Both the position numbers and the translations under genes were made by a program. Under the pieces are notes generated by a model, which saw nothing but the letters and a program-made list of their open reading frames with translations, did no database searches and was not told where the DNA came from. A stretch of DNA of 64,000 bases from Cordylochernes scorpioides (taxonomy: Eukaryota > Arthropoda > Arachnida > Pseudoscorpiones > Chernetidae): NCBI GenBank assembly GCA_030710605.1, contig CP092863.1:138416994-138480993 (forward strand), read 5' to 3'. The stretch's first letter is position 1. The number at the start of each line of letters is the position of its first letter. Below are positions 35,339 through 48,057 of the stretch, piece by piece.

Positions 35339-35835
35339 TTTATCCAATTTTAAAAAATTGCTATTATTACTAAGAATACTTTAAAAATTTGAAGAGAAAT
35401 GTTAAGGCAATAATTTTCTTAGAGCAAGTTGTTTGTATTGTATAAAATGTTCAAAAAAAGCAGAGATGTCATATAAAACCTTGAACATCTCAGAGAAACC
35501 TCAATAAATGAACAACCTAACTGGCCTTGTCCTTATTGTTTGTGGAAGAGCATTGCTTGATGCAAATATTAAATGTAATTCTACTGTCCCAAAGGCTTAT
35601 GTCCATAGTTTTCTTGAATACCATTTCTAAGATTCTACTCTTTGGTGCAGCATATTTAGCAGAATTATCCAATACAATATTAGAGCTCTAAACAAGCTGT
35701 CTGGTAGATTAAATTGGTGAAACAGCTGGGAGAGTTCACCAATGATGAGCCAGGCCCTTTCAGTATTTTTTCATCGCAGTGAGGACAGAGGAGGTTTGAT
35801 TTGTTTGTGAAAGAAACTCGGTGTTTTCATTTGTT

Positions 35836-36010
35836 ATAATCCTCTCTATAAAGGACAGAACCTAATTGAAGAGCAAAAGTGTCCTTTATGAAGAGGTGTC
35901 CTCTTAACAGAGAGTTGCTAAATAGTAAAAATAGTAATTTTGACAATGAAAACTGTCCTTTGTAGAGAGGTGTCCTCTAGGCGGAGTGTCCTCTCATGGA
36001 GGTTCTACTG
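35836..36010 (+). mobile_element. MITE, diverged copy (U2)
   Basis: Right end catggaggttctactg before TA; left end worn. Equivalent of 20285-20475. Confidence 0.6.
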
Positions 36011-36231
36011 TATATAGATTTAGCGTTATTGTGCTGTATAAATGAACAACATCTTAGAAATCAATAGCTGAATAACAGAGATATCAAGCTTATGCAAATT
36101 TCAGATTAATCATTTAATTTGGAAGATTTATCAAAGTTTATTAAGAATTCTCTATTAACCAAAATATTCAATCTATAAAAATTACCTAAGAACACAATCT
36201 CTGCCATTTTTACATGGAAGGATTAGGGTTA

Positions 36232-36545
36232 GAGCGGGGTCGTTGGAAGGATGGTCTAAACTGTTGGTTTTCAGCCGCTACAAACCCTGGATCGATTCCC
36301 GCATTAGGCATTTTTTTCTGATTTAAAAAAAAATGCTCCAATGGCCCCCCCGATTCTTGCAAAAGTCAAAACCCCCCAGCGAGTGCAAGTAACCAAATGG
36401 AGCTCTGGCACACTTGTGAGTGCAAAAGTCGAATTGCTTTTCACATATGAAGACATGTGGTGCATTTATAGCAAAAGCAGTCGCCAACTTCTACCCACCA
36501 AGATTATCATGGCCTGTACCATATGTACTAGGAATAAGTAAAAAA
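36232..36545 (+). mobile_element. tRNA-derived SINE (U2)
   Basis: Same as the 20712 copy, with box A tggtctaaactg and box B-like ggatcgattccc, A-rich tail and long flanking direct repeats. Confidence 0.8.
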
Positions 36546-36867
36546 AAAAAATTCAATCTATAAAAAATACTTTAGAACACCATCTATGCCATTTTTACAT
36601 AGAAGGGTTCTAAATGAGGCATTTACCGAGTTATTTTTTGTAGGAGAAATAAAATATTTGAAAAAATGAGACATTTTCATTAAGATTTATTAAACATCGA
36701 CAAATATAGTTATTTATATCTGGTTCAAAAAAATACAATTATTTTGCTGATAAATCCAACAGGAGGTGAAAGTTACACACATTTTATATATAAGGTGTTG
36801 TTTTTCTTTAATCTCAATTCAAAATGATTTACTAAAAATATATAATAGATATATATCACATATATAT

Positions 36868-37110
36868 AATTAAAAATAAAAAGGCATCTCCTGACCACGA
36901 ACACATGTGCTTTTTAGAAGGCAGAGCGCCATCTAGTGGAGAAAAAATAAACTAAACGCTTATTTAGCTTGCTCCGTGATATTTGGCCAACCCAATTTCT
37001 TGATAAATCAAGAAAAGCCATCCACGAACGCGTTTCGCACTGTTGGCGCTCGTCAGCGTAGAGTAGGCTGTAATCACTGCGACCGAGATGATTTTCTATT
37101 GTTTTTTCAT
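36868..37110 (-). mobile_element. Mariner fragment, N-terminal side (U2)
   Basis: Equivalent of 21340-21612, slightly shorter at its right side. Confidence 0.55.
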
Positions 37111-37138
37111 ATATATAATTGTACCACATTTATATATA

Positions 37139-38060
37139 TGAGGGCCATCCAATAAATAAGTTTCCTTATTTTTTTAACAAATAAACAACATTATTTACAA
37201 TTATGCAGTTATTTTATTTTCATTATACAACTCATAGACTACTTCTCTACATAATCACCATTACTGTCCAAACATTTTTAGTACCGTTGTAGCAATTTTT
37301 TGATACCACTGTTGTACCAAGCCGTGTCCTGTCTTCGTAGCAAGTGGTTCGCCTCCGCCTGCACTTCGTTATGATTCGCAAAGTGCTTGCCTCCAAGGTG
37401 CAACTTGAGTGCTGGAAAAAGATGGAATCGCTTGGGGCAAATCCGGAGAATAAGGTGGATGTGTAAAAATTTCCCATTTGAAGATTTCCAGCAACTTTTG
37501 GGTCGTTCGAGCTGCATGAGGGCGAGCATTGTCATGGACAAATAACACTTTCCGAGACAAAAGTCCAGGACGTTTCCGTTTTATTGCAGCTCTGAGTTTA
37601 GTGAGGACTTCGCAGTACCTCGCAGCCTTAACCGTAGTGTTTGGGGGCAGGTAGTCAACCAATAATTGTGACCTTGGACTTTTTTGGTCCACTTTCCTCA
37701 GGCTTCTTCCACACCATGCTTTGTCATTTTTTTCTGGAGTTGAATGATGCACTCAGCTTTCATCTCCAGTGACAATACAGGAAAACAGTTGATCTCCATC
37801 GCTTCGAGGCATTTCCAGGAAAGCTCGGGCTGCCTCCGCGCTGTTGGTGCTCGTCAGCGTGAAGTAGGCTGTACCACTGCGACCAAAAAGATTTTTGATC
37901 CCAGAGGCCTCTTGAGAAACCAAGAAATGGGTATTTAAGGCCAAATTTGCGTAAATACGCTCAACACATGAAAAAACATAGAAAAAATAAAAAATAATAA
38001 TAAGTGGGTCAGGTGTTGATATTAAAAATAAAGAAAGCATATCCTGACCACAAGCACATG
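37139..38060 (-). mobile_element. Mariner transposon copy, defective (U2)
   Basis: Near identical to the U1 copy, including the shortened stretch after HHSTPEK and the frame shift after YSPDL. Additional stop near GDES on the minus strand (TGA for TGG). Shared damage shows it came by segmental duplication and not by a new insertion. Confidence 0.85.
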
Positions 38061-38574
38061 TGCTTTTTAGATGGCAGAGCGCCATCTAGTGGAGCAAAAA
38101 TAAACTAATTTTATGGGTTGGCCAAATATCACGGAGCAAGTTAGATAAACGTTAATTTATTTTTGCTCCACTAGATGGCGCTCTAGAATGCTTTACTATT
38201 GTATTGGGTTGGTTTGGGATATATACTACATTTACTATGGAAGACAGCTTAAGGGTGTTTAGTGAACCTATGGACATAAGCTTATAGGTCTGTAGTGGTA
38301 CATACATATAATTTCAAGGTAATGCATCGAGCAAAGCTCTTCCCCAAATATGGTTTAAAATATATCAGGCTTCCTTGGATAAGTTCCTTTTTAATATATT
38401 TCGAATAAAAAGATATTTATTTATTGAATTCTGATATTTTCATCTTAAAAGATAGTTATGTCAGGACTTGATTGTCACCAGGAGATCACAATAATCAAAC
38501 AAGCGAGCGAGCAAGCATCTTCCAAGCGAGCAAGCAAACTAACGATCTAAGCGAACATACCAAGCGAATTCAAA

Positions 38575-41500
38575 ATGGGCTGTTTCAGCTTCTGTAAGAT
38601 TTTTAGACGGAAGAAGTAAGTGAAACATTGCCTATTCTCAGCTTTGAGCAAACATAATTCAACAACGAAGATAGAAAATTTCATAGACATTTTTATAAAT
38701 ATTTCAAAAAATCAAAAAATACAAATTCAACATATTATACATGATTCTGATTCGAATATAAAATCATACATTTTTTGGTTTGTTTTTCAAGAGTTATTTT
38801 CCCAAGATATTCGATTCTAAAATTATTACAAATTGATTCACATCTCTTAAAAGAAATATAATAATGATAAAAATAAGAAAATAATAATATTTTGGAGGCA
38901 TACTTTTTAAATATTTTCCACTAACTATTTAGGATGATCAATTCCATATTTTTCTATTTCATATTCATATTTAAACCATAATGTCTTAGAGAATTCAAAG
39001 TTGGAAAATAATGCATTGATTACACTTCTAATACTAGTGATGACTGATTAAAAATTACAAATAAAATAATAAAAATAAAGTTTCATATAAAAATAAAAAC
39101 ATACATATATACGTTGCCTTACAAATTTGAAGATATTTTTTAAATATTACAAAAAAAATTATGGACAAAATATATATTGACAAACGATATATTCAAGTAA
39201 ATAGATAATTTATATATACACTATAGAAAACAAAATAAATTCAACATAATTAGCACTTATATTTACATTGGGATGTTTTCTTATGTGAATGGTACACACA
39301 ATACTTCTTTAATTATTTTTAAAATTATTATTTAAAACATATATAAACGCTATTACATGTTTTGCATTAGAATATTTATTTACATTTGGTTATAGGATAA
39401 TTATTATTGTCTTTTACTGCCTCGAATATTATTCATAAATATAATCATAACAAGTTTAATATCCAGTGAAAAAAATATTTCTATTTACACAGGGTATAAC
39501 AGACATTAAAATTCCAACACTAATATATATTTTATTTATTTAATATTATTTAACACAAAACACACACAGAAGCCATTATTAAGACATATAGTCCTATACA
39601 TGTATTTTTACTACGGAGTCTGCAAATGAAAAAAATAAATAAGTAAAAGCTAATTATAAATAAAACACGGGTATTTTTACATATAATACATGCATACATA
39701 ACTCTTTATTAAGATATTTTATATTGTGCAAAAAATCCTGGACAGAAAAACGAGGTTATAAAAATTTGAACTTGTTTACTGAATTTACATTGAAAGGAAG
39801 AGAAATACAAAAGAAAATAAAGGGAAGCAAAGGAGAAATATATATTTTAAAAAATCATGTTAGGTATTGTTTTATTATTTTGCTAACTACTCTTCGAAAA
39901 TCGATATTACAACAACAACAAAAAGCTTTATTAAGACCTTTTAGTCTTAATACAGATTTTCCAAGCAGAAATGTAGGATACATGCAGGAAAAACAGTAAT
40001 AGTACCTTAATGGTAATATGATATTTATATACAGGAAAAATTATATAAAGACAATCAAGCTAATAGATTAGTCTGGGTAAATTGGAGGAAAATAAATTTA
40101 TTATACATGGATTAACGACAGATTCTCTGCAAATGGAATATTGATATTTAACACAAAATGCGATATCACCTATAGGAATATTTGTGTAGAAATATTTACA
40201 CATTTACAAATATTTACATACCTCTAAATTTTCTAAATATTAGAAGGTGTTGTAAAAGAAAAATCATAAATATATGTTGACTTTGCTTAGAATTTTTAAT
40301 GAAACTGGTTCAAAGAATTATTAATTAAACATTATATTTATTGATTTGTAAATATATATAAACAAAAGAATTGCTATAAATTTATTAAATAAAAACAAAC
40401 GATAGCATTGCGTCTCTTTATACATGAAATTTATTATGCTAACTTTCGGATCTTATCGATCCTTCCACAGGCCAAGCTGTAAGTTGAGAGAAAGAGTATA
40501 TATAGTTGTACAATATTATTTATATACACCTAACGAAGATAGAAAATAAAATAAATATAAACACATTTCACGAGTTCACGTTTTCTCGTGGCCAGGCTGC
40601 AGTTGTTTCATCTTTGTCCAAAGCTCAGTTTGTTTTCTATTCAAAAGGGACCAATTGACTATGAATAGAAAACAAACTGAGCTTTGGACAAAGATGAAAC
40701 AACTGCAGCCTGGCCACGAGAAAACGTGAACTCGTGAAATGTGTTTATATTTATTTTATTTTCTATCTTCGTTAGGTGTATATAAATAATATTGTACAAC
40801 TATATATACTCTTTCTCTCAACTTACAGCTTGGCCTGTGGAAGGATCGATAAGATCCGAAAGCTAGCATAATAAATTTCATGTATAAAGAGACGCAATGC
40901 TATCGTTTGTTTTTGTTTTTATTTAATTTATTGATTTACAAGAGAGAGAACAAAATATAAAAGGGAAACTAATATTGAACAAAGAAACTTTTTTTAGTTT
41001 TGGTTAGCGCCTATTTACATGTGAGCATACACACTCTGTGGTAACAATTAATTAATATAGAGAGATACAACAATATATTTACACATATTATTAAATTTTA
41101 GATACATTTTATTTACAAAAAAGCATGCACAATTTATTATTATCTTGTTGTTGTCTGTAATCTTGGAATATTAAAGCAGCAGATGTTTTGCACAGTGCGA
41201 ATTATAACCACAGTATTACAACTGGATCTTATACTGATACTTATTTTAGGTAATAAAAAGACATTATAAAATAAATAAAAATACATATATTGGATTGATT
41301 AAAAAAGATTGAAAAATCGAGAGGCAGTAGAGCAATTTTTTTTCAGCAAAAAAAGTGCCCAATGCGGAATTCTGTTGACTTTGCTTAGAATTTTTAATGA
41401 AACTGATTCCAAGAAATATTAATTAAACATTATATTTATTGGTTTACAAAAGAGAGAACAAAATATAAAAGGGAAACTAATATTGAACAAAGGAACTTTT

Positions 41501-43041
41501 TTTTCTTTCAGTTAGCGCCTATTTACCTGTCAGCTTACACACACTCTGTGGTAACAATTAATTAATATATATACAACTAATCCAATCCCTGGTCTTGGCT
41601 GTCGACGATTCAACGATTTATATCACTCTTCCACCAACACCTTCTATCACCATTATCTTATTTTATCAATTAATAAAGTTGAGATAACACATTTTGAAAT
41701 GGAAATGTAGAATTTGAAGTATAAAAAGATCCAATTCAAACAGGTGAACAATGGTTATAGACATTAAGACATCAGCACTCTGCTACAAACATCTCTCTCT
41801 CAGATTTTTATTCATTATCTCAAAATATTTTATTTGTTTACTATTATACAATAAATAAATAACAAGCGAACACTCAGGTGTTTATTGATATCCCATACAT
41901 ATATAACAATTTGATTCAAAAATCGTAAAATTTACAATTAAAAAGACATTTATTTTATATTATGCTGCACTCACATTTATTCTACAATTTCTGTTTCCTT
42001 ATAGAATTGTATTCAAAGCTGCCACACATTCAATAATATTTATCTAAAGTTTATAAAACAATAAATACAGAAAATTTCATATTTTGGCTATAATAAATAT
42101 ATATATAGGAACTGTATCCACAAATTAAAGGAAAACATATTTACTCTAATCACACACACATACAGACTTCACTTTTCAACACTGTTTCAATTTCATTTTT
42201 TATTAACATGGCAAACATGGTAGGTTAACATGGCGGAGATGATATAATAACATGGATTACAAGAAAATTACAACATTGTGTAAATATACAAAGTAGTTGA
42301 ACCTCACTTGTGTAAAATACTGAGTTATATTTTTGCAATTGTCCATTTTTCATATCACCAGTATTTATATTCAATGAATACTACAGAGATAATTTTTCAT
42401 AGCGCAGTATATTGATACAGTAGAACTTCCTTTTAGCGGACACCTCTCTACAAAGGACAGTTTTCATTTGCAAAATTACAATATTTACAATTTAGCAACT
42501 CGTAGTAAGAGGACACCTCTCTCTAAAGGACACTTTGGATCTGCAATTAGATGTCCTTTACAAGGAGGTTCTACTGTACTAACAAAAAAAAAAAAAAAAA
42601 ACATTGAAAGAGAGTGAATGCTCTATTAAAGTTTACCAAAGTGGGGGGAATATACTGATAGAAATATATTGATTATTTACAGTACTGGACTGACAGTATT
42701 CTTCCTGTGGTTACAGGACTAAGGGGAGAGGACGCAAACAGGGCATACACACCCCACCTGCCACACCTCCACCCACACCCCTCACCCCCGGCTCCCCATT
42801 TCCATATTTTAACGCCATCGACACTAAGTTTGATGAGCCGGGGTTCCTCCATTGTAGGGTATACATCCCAGAACCCATTTGGGGGGGCTCACTTGACAAC
42901 ATCCTGTACCCTGACATGCGCCGTCCAACATTTTCTAGGCACACGTCAGAACATTTCTGGGTTGAGACAGAAGTCCGCTGGCCCTTGCTCAACAGAGATG
43001 TTGAGTTTGGGTCATCGGGCTCTGTCCCTTCCCTTCTCTAG
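38575..43041 (+). CDS. U3 candidate gene: MGC-start, proline-rich small protein
   Basis: Same structure as the U2 copy: 38575-38615 joined to 42717-43041, about 121 aa ending at TAG 43039-43041. Exon 1 is identical in protein to U1, U2 and U4. Exon A differs from U2 by a few bases, mostly silent in this frame (TAT for TAC, ATC for ATA, CTC for CTG) with one Ala to Pro change near RW(A/P)LLN. The possible internal donor AGGGTATAC and the acceptor cttctctag are both kept. The intron is about 4.1 kb, lengthened by a foldback insertion at 40.35-40.93 kb. Exon A continues to a donor at 43175 (gtaagg). Function unknown. Confidence 0.5.
38830..40340. other. AT-rich intron 1 sequence, U3
   Basis: No gene seen; nearly identical to U2. 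Confidence 0.6.
40348..40926. mobile_element. Foldback element, about 0.58 kb (U3)
   Basis: Two near-perfect inverted arms of about 260 bp (from about 40378 leftwards end to 40926) around a short centre ccaattgacta; only about one arm mismatch seen (ctaactttcgg against ctagctttcgg). The host sequence tttattgattt stands on both sides, and U2 has it once, so this is a recent insertion with a target duplication of about 11 bp. MULE-like foldbacks have 9-11 bp duplications, so that family is possible. It has no open frame. A transcript would form a long hairpin. Confidence 0.85.
41098..41371 (-). mobile_element. Reverse-oriented SINE-like repeat (U3)
   Basis: Copy of the 25195-25472 repeat, ending aaaaagtgcccaatgcgg. 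Confidence 0.55.
42418..42576 (+). mobile_element. MITE, pogo/Tigger-like ends (U3)
   Basis: CAGTAGAACTTCC to GGAGGTTCTACTG with TA flanks; 159 bp, matching 7991 and 26529. Confidence 0.78.
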
Positions 43042-43632
43042 GGTCTCACTATCACAGCGTTAGGTCCAACAGTACAGTACAACATTCGCTCACATAACAT
43101 GCGCGGGACTTCCATCTTACCCGCACATCAACACACCCTAGTCTTCATGGAGCTCCACCACGTCCTTTGGGCAGGTAAGGTATATCCTTTTTTTCTCTCT
43201 TAATATTAATTATGATTGTAATTATAATTGTCAAATCAATTAAGAACCAATTAAAAGAACGATTCCTGAATAGGCCCTAAATTTAACCAATATTTTTTAT
43301 AGGACTTTTATTCTGTTGAGAGAAGAGCTAAATCCAATCTCTCCTTATTTTGATATTTAAAATTATTTTAGTTTCTTAAATAATAGAAAATTTGAGAGTA
43401 TTCATATTTAAATTTAATATTACTCTTTAAAAACTATTAGAAATTTTTAAAAATATTCTGTTATAGTTACCCATAATGTGATTATTTTTAATAGACAGTT
43501 TAATTTGCACTATTTTACAAGATAATGTTATATTTTAAATTTCTAAAAAGTAAATAAATAATATTAATTTAAAGATAAATTCACAGAAAAATTAGTGTTA
43601 AGATGGATTTTGTAATGCAGCTGGGGGAGTGA

Positions 43633-43709
43633 TTTATTTATTTTTTTATTTTTTTTTATTTATTGTTACAAAAGCACGAAGTCCAAAGGACTATTGTGCT
43701 GTGTGCTAG

Positions 43710-43746
<37 letters not shown>

Positions 43747-44305
43747 TAATTATTTACACGATGGATTAGTATTGTTTTGTAAATTATTGTACAAATAGTT
43801 CTAAACTTAACAAAGTTCTCATAAGATAGAGTATATACACAAAGAGAATTTGGTAATGTTTCAAAGTATCTACATACAATTTGATTAGTCAGAGGGCAAG
43901 ATAAAAGAAGATGCTCTAGTGATTCAACATCTAAACGGCATTCACATGTTGGATCACTGATAGCATTCAGTTTGAATAAGAAACTTAAGAAGGGTCCTTT
44001 GCCAGTTAAGAATAAAGTAGTGAATTTATCAGAAGAAATGAAATTTGGGACAGCAATTGGAAAGAATTTCTTGAACAGTTCATTAGATTGAGAAAGATAA
44101 AAATCAATGCCCCAAGTACGTGCACATAATGAGAATAATATATTCTTAAGTTTCGTAGCTTTCATAATTATATTGTCAACATGTGTTCCAAAATTAATCT
44201 TATTCCTTTGTCTATGATTTTTAAAAATAACTCCCAAAATTTTAACAGTTTCTGATGGTTGAATTATTTTTCCATCAAAATTAATGGGCAATTTTTCATA
44301 GTTAA
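43633..44305 (-). mobile_element. 5'-truncated non-LTR retrotransposon (LINE)
   Basis: Minus-strand insertion with an A-rich tail (at its left, t-rich on the plus strand) and target duplication agtga at 43628-43632 and 44306-44310. A 181-codon open frame (44291-43746, minus) begins in the C-terminal part of the RT region (ETVKILGVIFKNH) and continues through GKGPFLSFLFKLN and CECRLDVESLEHLLLSCP, a Cys/His tail typical of Jockey/R1-like LINE ORF2 ends. The frame is intact to its stop, so the insertion is recent. The 3' region contains a (ta)n run at 43711-43743. Confidence 0.85.
43711..43743. repeat. (TA)n microsatellite
   Basis: About 16 TA units inside the LINE 3' region. Confidence 0.95.
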
Positions 44306-44756
44306 AGTGAGCGAGTGTCGTCTGGGCAACGACCTAACCTATTACCATCCAAGTGGCGCCACAACGTGGGGTCGGCAGACGAAGATTTGGGGGGTCTTCG
44401 TTTTCACTACCTGACGGGACTTGTGAGCCCACACGCGGAGACATATTTCAATGTGTAAGTACATCTACATTGTTGAATGACACTTTGTTTCTCTGTCATA
44501 GCAATTATTTAGACCGATGTCAGACACCAAATATCTCTAAGAAACCTTCATAGGCCAACACAACATGGAAACAGGTCATAAGTCCAATTTAGAAAAATTG
44601 AAATGTTATTATAGAGAAATATAGTATCAAAACTAGAAAGGCCATACTTAGAGACTTATATATCATCTAAATTCAATAGTATAAATAGAAAATTTGACCT
44701 CCCCCTACAATTTTTAAATATAATAAAATGCTAGCAGTTTTAAGACAATATTTTCC

Positions 44757-45140
44757 CTATAGCCTTGCAATGATTGTATCACGGGTCTAGTCTAGTTTTT
44801 AGCTATATCTCTTCTACATTAATTTTTCTTTAAATAGGAACGTAGAGGAATGTTCTATGAATATCCAAAGGCTTTATTTATTTTATTTGAAAGCAATTAG
44901 AAAATTTAAGAGATTTGTGCTCCACCAAAGTACTATACAAATCTCATCTAGACTCCAAATCTTGCTATTGTTGTATTTTCACTAGTCTTGCAATGATTTT
45001 ATCATGGGTCTAGTCTAATATCTAGCTATCTTTCTCTTTAAACTATTTTCCCTTTAAATATGACCATAGAGGAATTCTCAATACTCAAAGGATTTGTTTA
45101 TTTTATTTATTTTATTCAAAGGCAATTAGAAAATTTGCCC
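44757..45140 (+). repeat. 219-bp repeat, two copies (U3)
   Basis: Markers agccttgcaatgattg near 44761 and actagtcttgcaatg near 44984. Confidence 0.75.
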
Positions 45141-45811
45141 CCATATTTAATATTCTAAATGTTTTAGAAATGTGAACTATTCACAGTGGTTTCAAACTTT
45201 GGCCTTCATCAATATATATGCATATATATACTCATGGATATCGGGATGTATATCGGGATTCAGACAATAACTCTGAAAGATATTACAGTGACCTTTATTG
45301 AAGACATACGAGTAACCAAGTGTGAACAACCTCTGTCTACTTCCAAATAACAAACGACCGGCGACAACAAAGTCTCTCCACTTCCTTAAGTTTTTTCATG
45401 AGTATTATGACGCAAACAGAGTTTTAAATTGTAATGTTTTAGATGTTTCCTCCGAAAATACTAAACTTTATGTACCAGTCTAGATATCAAAAGTTTCCGT
45501 TTAAAATATTACCAATGATAATAAAAATTATTATCAAGATAAAATTTTAATAAAATTTAAAAATGATTTATAGATTTCTCTCTCTCTCTCTTGTTCGTTA
45601 GCTTAATGGACTATTAACTAGTTTTTTTAAAATTAAAGCACCATGTTTAAATTACTCTATATGTTTAAAATACAACATAAACCCGCTGTAGGATATGGTA
45701 TTTATGTACTAAAAGAGGCATTTCTCTCCTGTTAAAAACATCCTCTCGTAGGATGTCAATGAATCGAAACTTCCATTGTACTGATGAGGGTCATAGTTCG
45801 AAACCATGGTA

Positions 45812-45991
45812 CAGTAGAACTACCTCCCTGTAAAGGACAACACCTAATTGCAGAGTCAAAGTGTCCTTTAGGGAGAGGTGTCCTCTTACTGGAGAGTTGC
45901 TAAATAGTAAAAATAATAATTTTGTAACTAAAAACTGTCCTTTGTGGAGAGGTGTCTTCTAGCAGGGGTCTGCTAAAGTAAAGTTTTACTG
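45812..45991 (-). mobile_element. MITE, pogo/Tigger-like ends (U3, before modules)
   Basis: CAGTAGAACTACCTCC to AAGTTTTACTG with TA flanks; equivalent of 12045 and 29591. Confidence 0.7.
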
Positions 45992-46229
45992 TATATAGAT
46001 TATCTTTTGGTTTAATTTGCATAAACTGGTGTTGTGGTTTATTCTTTTTCACTTCCTTAACGTTCTGTACCTGGATGATGAACCAAAAGACTTTGTTTTT
46101 AATGTTTTTTTTTAAACGGTATAGGTGACTTTTTCGTGCATGTTTATAAGTACCAATTTTCCATATATATGTTTATAAATAGTTCTTTATTTATATTTAA
46201 AGAAGCTTATGTTAGATTTTGTAATGCAG

Positions 46230-46932
46230 GAGAAATCGCCTGGGGAGGAGCGACTTTTCTCACATTTACTGACACCAACCGCACCTTGAGGTAAGACCGT
46301 GGTATACAGATTGTATTAGAGCTTAATTAGCATAAATTGGTATTTTGGATCATTTTCATCTCAATATTAACGTCTTATGCTGGGATGATGAACCGAAATG
46401 TTTTTTTTTTTTTAATATTAATTTTGTTTTTTAATGGAAGAGGTGACTCTTTTGTAACATGTTTATAAACATTGATTGAATCAGTGATATTTGAAAACTG
46501 AATTTTATAATTCAAACCAGAAGAAGCCTAAGCTATATTTTGTAATGCAGGAGGGGCAAGGAGTCGTCTGGGCAGCGGCGACCTTTCTATACATCTACTG
46601 ACACCAACCGCACAATGAGGTAAGACCGAAAACCATCGTATACAGCTTTTGGCTTAATTTGCATAAACGTGTATATTTTGGAACAATTTTATCACTATCT
46701 TAACGTCCTGTGCTAGAGTGATAAACCAAAATGCATTGTTTTGATATATTTTTCTAAGTAAGAGGTCTTTTGGTATATGTTTATAAGTATTTATTGAATT
46801 AGTAATAGTTTGAGAAACTGAATTTTCTAATTCGAATCTTAAGAAGTTTAAGTTATATTATGTAATGCAGAAGGAGTCGTCTGGGGAGGAGCGACCCTTC
46901 TCATCATATACTGATACCAACCGCACCATGAG
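46230..46932 (+). repeat. U3 array of three short exon-like modules
   Basis: 46230-46290 (61 nt), 46551-46619 (69 nt), 46871-46932 (62 nt), each with gtaatgcag before and gtaagacc after. In the exon A frame the first is open (EIAWGGATFLTF) and the third reads EGVVWGGATLLIIY then stops. In the other frame the third is open throughout (KESSGEERPFSSYTDTNRTM). Confidence 0.55.
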
Positions 46933-47185
46933 GTAAGACCTTGGTATACAGCTTGTCTTAGGTTTGTTTTAATTTGCATAAACTGGTGTTGTGGATTATT
47001 TTTTTCTCACTAACTTAACGTCCTATGCTGGAGTGATGAACCAAAATGCTTTATTTTAATGTTTTTCAACGGTAGATATGTCATTTTGGTACATGTTTAG
47101 AAATATTGTTTGATTTAGTGATATTTGAAAAACTGGATTTTCTAATTTAAATCTCAATAAACTTAAGTTAGATTTTGTAATGCAG

Positions 47186-47327
47186 GAGGAGTCGTCTGAG
47201 CAGCGGCGACACGTCTACTAACATCAACCGCACCACGGGACAAGACCGGAAAAGATTTGGGGACATCCTTGTCGGCAATGACCTTGCGAAATTGTAGCAT
47301 GGCACACGCCGGGGCAAATTTCTATCT
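47186..47327 (+). other. Exon E, U3
   Basis: 142 nt, acceptor gtaatgcag, donor gtaagtag. Both candidate frames carry an early stop, as in U1. Confidence 0.4.
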
Positions 47328-47569
47328 GTAAGTAGAACTGAGTTGATCAAAACCATACTATGTTACATATAATCACTGTGGCCAATATCAGATACCAGAG
47401 TTCTAGTCTTTTAAAAATTGATTTTCTGCCTTTTGATTAAGATCAAAGTATAGCTTGGACTTGAAGGTAGCCTTTATATTAAGCATGTTTTTAAAATAGA
47501 ATCAATTTCGAAAAATTATAATCATAAAATTTGAGGTAAAAATCATCCGAGAATAGGTGCAAATAGTGC

Positions 47570-47968
47570 TTTAGATAGAAGTATCCTATTACCTAAGAGT
47601 TGCTAATTAGTAAAAATGGTAATTTCGGGAATGTGTGGTGTGTCGATTTATTAGTCTAGCGATGGCTCAGAAAGTATTTCAAAGTTAGTGTTTCATTGGT
47701 ATTACTTATTAGCTACATTTTCAGAGGAAGACAAAGAGGACAACACCCTAGAATGTCTATTCTGGTTCTGTTGGCTTCCGCCGATCTGCCGCGCCGCGGT
47801 GGTCATCTCCTATTTTATGGCCCCGCTTGTATGTTTGTTGACGGCGTGGTCTGTCATCCCAGCAGGCTGGAAGGAAGTCTCTCGGCCCCCACAAATGAAA
47901 GCTGTCCTTTATAGAAAGAGGTGTCTTCTAGTGTGAGGGTAGTGCCCTCCAATGAAGGTTCTATTGTA
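47570..47968 (-). mobile_element. MITE copy split by an LTR-like insertion (U3)
   Basis: Worn copy of the MITE before exon F; its two halves flank 47634-47893. Confidence 0.6.
47634..47893. mobile_element. Solo-LTR-like insertion, fossil
   Basis: 260 bp from TGTGGTGTGTCG to GGCCCCCACA with aatg on both sides; the uninterrupted site is seen at 14216 and 31523. TG...CA ends and a 4-bp duplication fit a solo LTR. Family not assigned. Confidence 0.65.
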
Positions 47969-48057
47969 TAAATAAACTCAAAGAAAGCTATTCTACATGA
48001 GTATTTCTGACTAAATATATGTTAAACATAGTTATTCAATGTATTTTGTTATTTCAG

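Larger units (their letters stand above)
22690..38190 (+). repeat. Segmental duplication unit 2 (U2)
   Basis: Second copy, about 15.5 kb and the most compact. The first 2.5 kb and the last 2 kb are almost identical to U3 start and U1 end respectively, while the part around 25.98-28.2 kb is almost identical to U1 (7.44-9.9 kb). It carries the best preserved candidate gene. Confidence 0.9.
43621..44454 (+). pseudogene. Exon B, U3, split by a LINE
   Basis: Host parts 43621-43632 and 44311-44454 match exon B of U1 and U2; the 673 bp between is a LINE with a 5-bp duplication agtga. The acceptor gtaatgcag and donor gtaagtac remain. A separate open frame after the insertion (44353-44553, GVGRRRFGGSSFSLPDG) is exon B in another phase and runs into the intron. 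The insertion probably ends the use of this exon. Confidence 0.6.
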
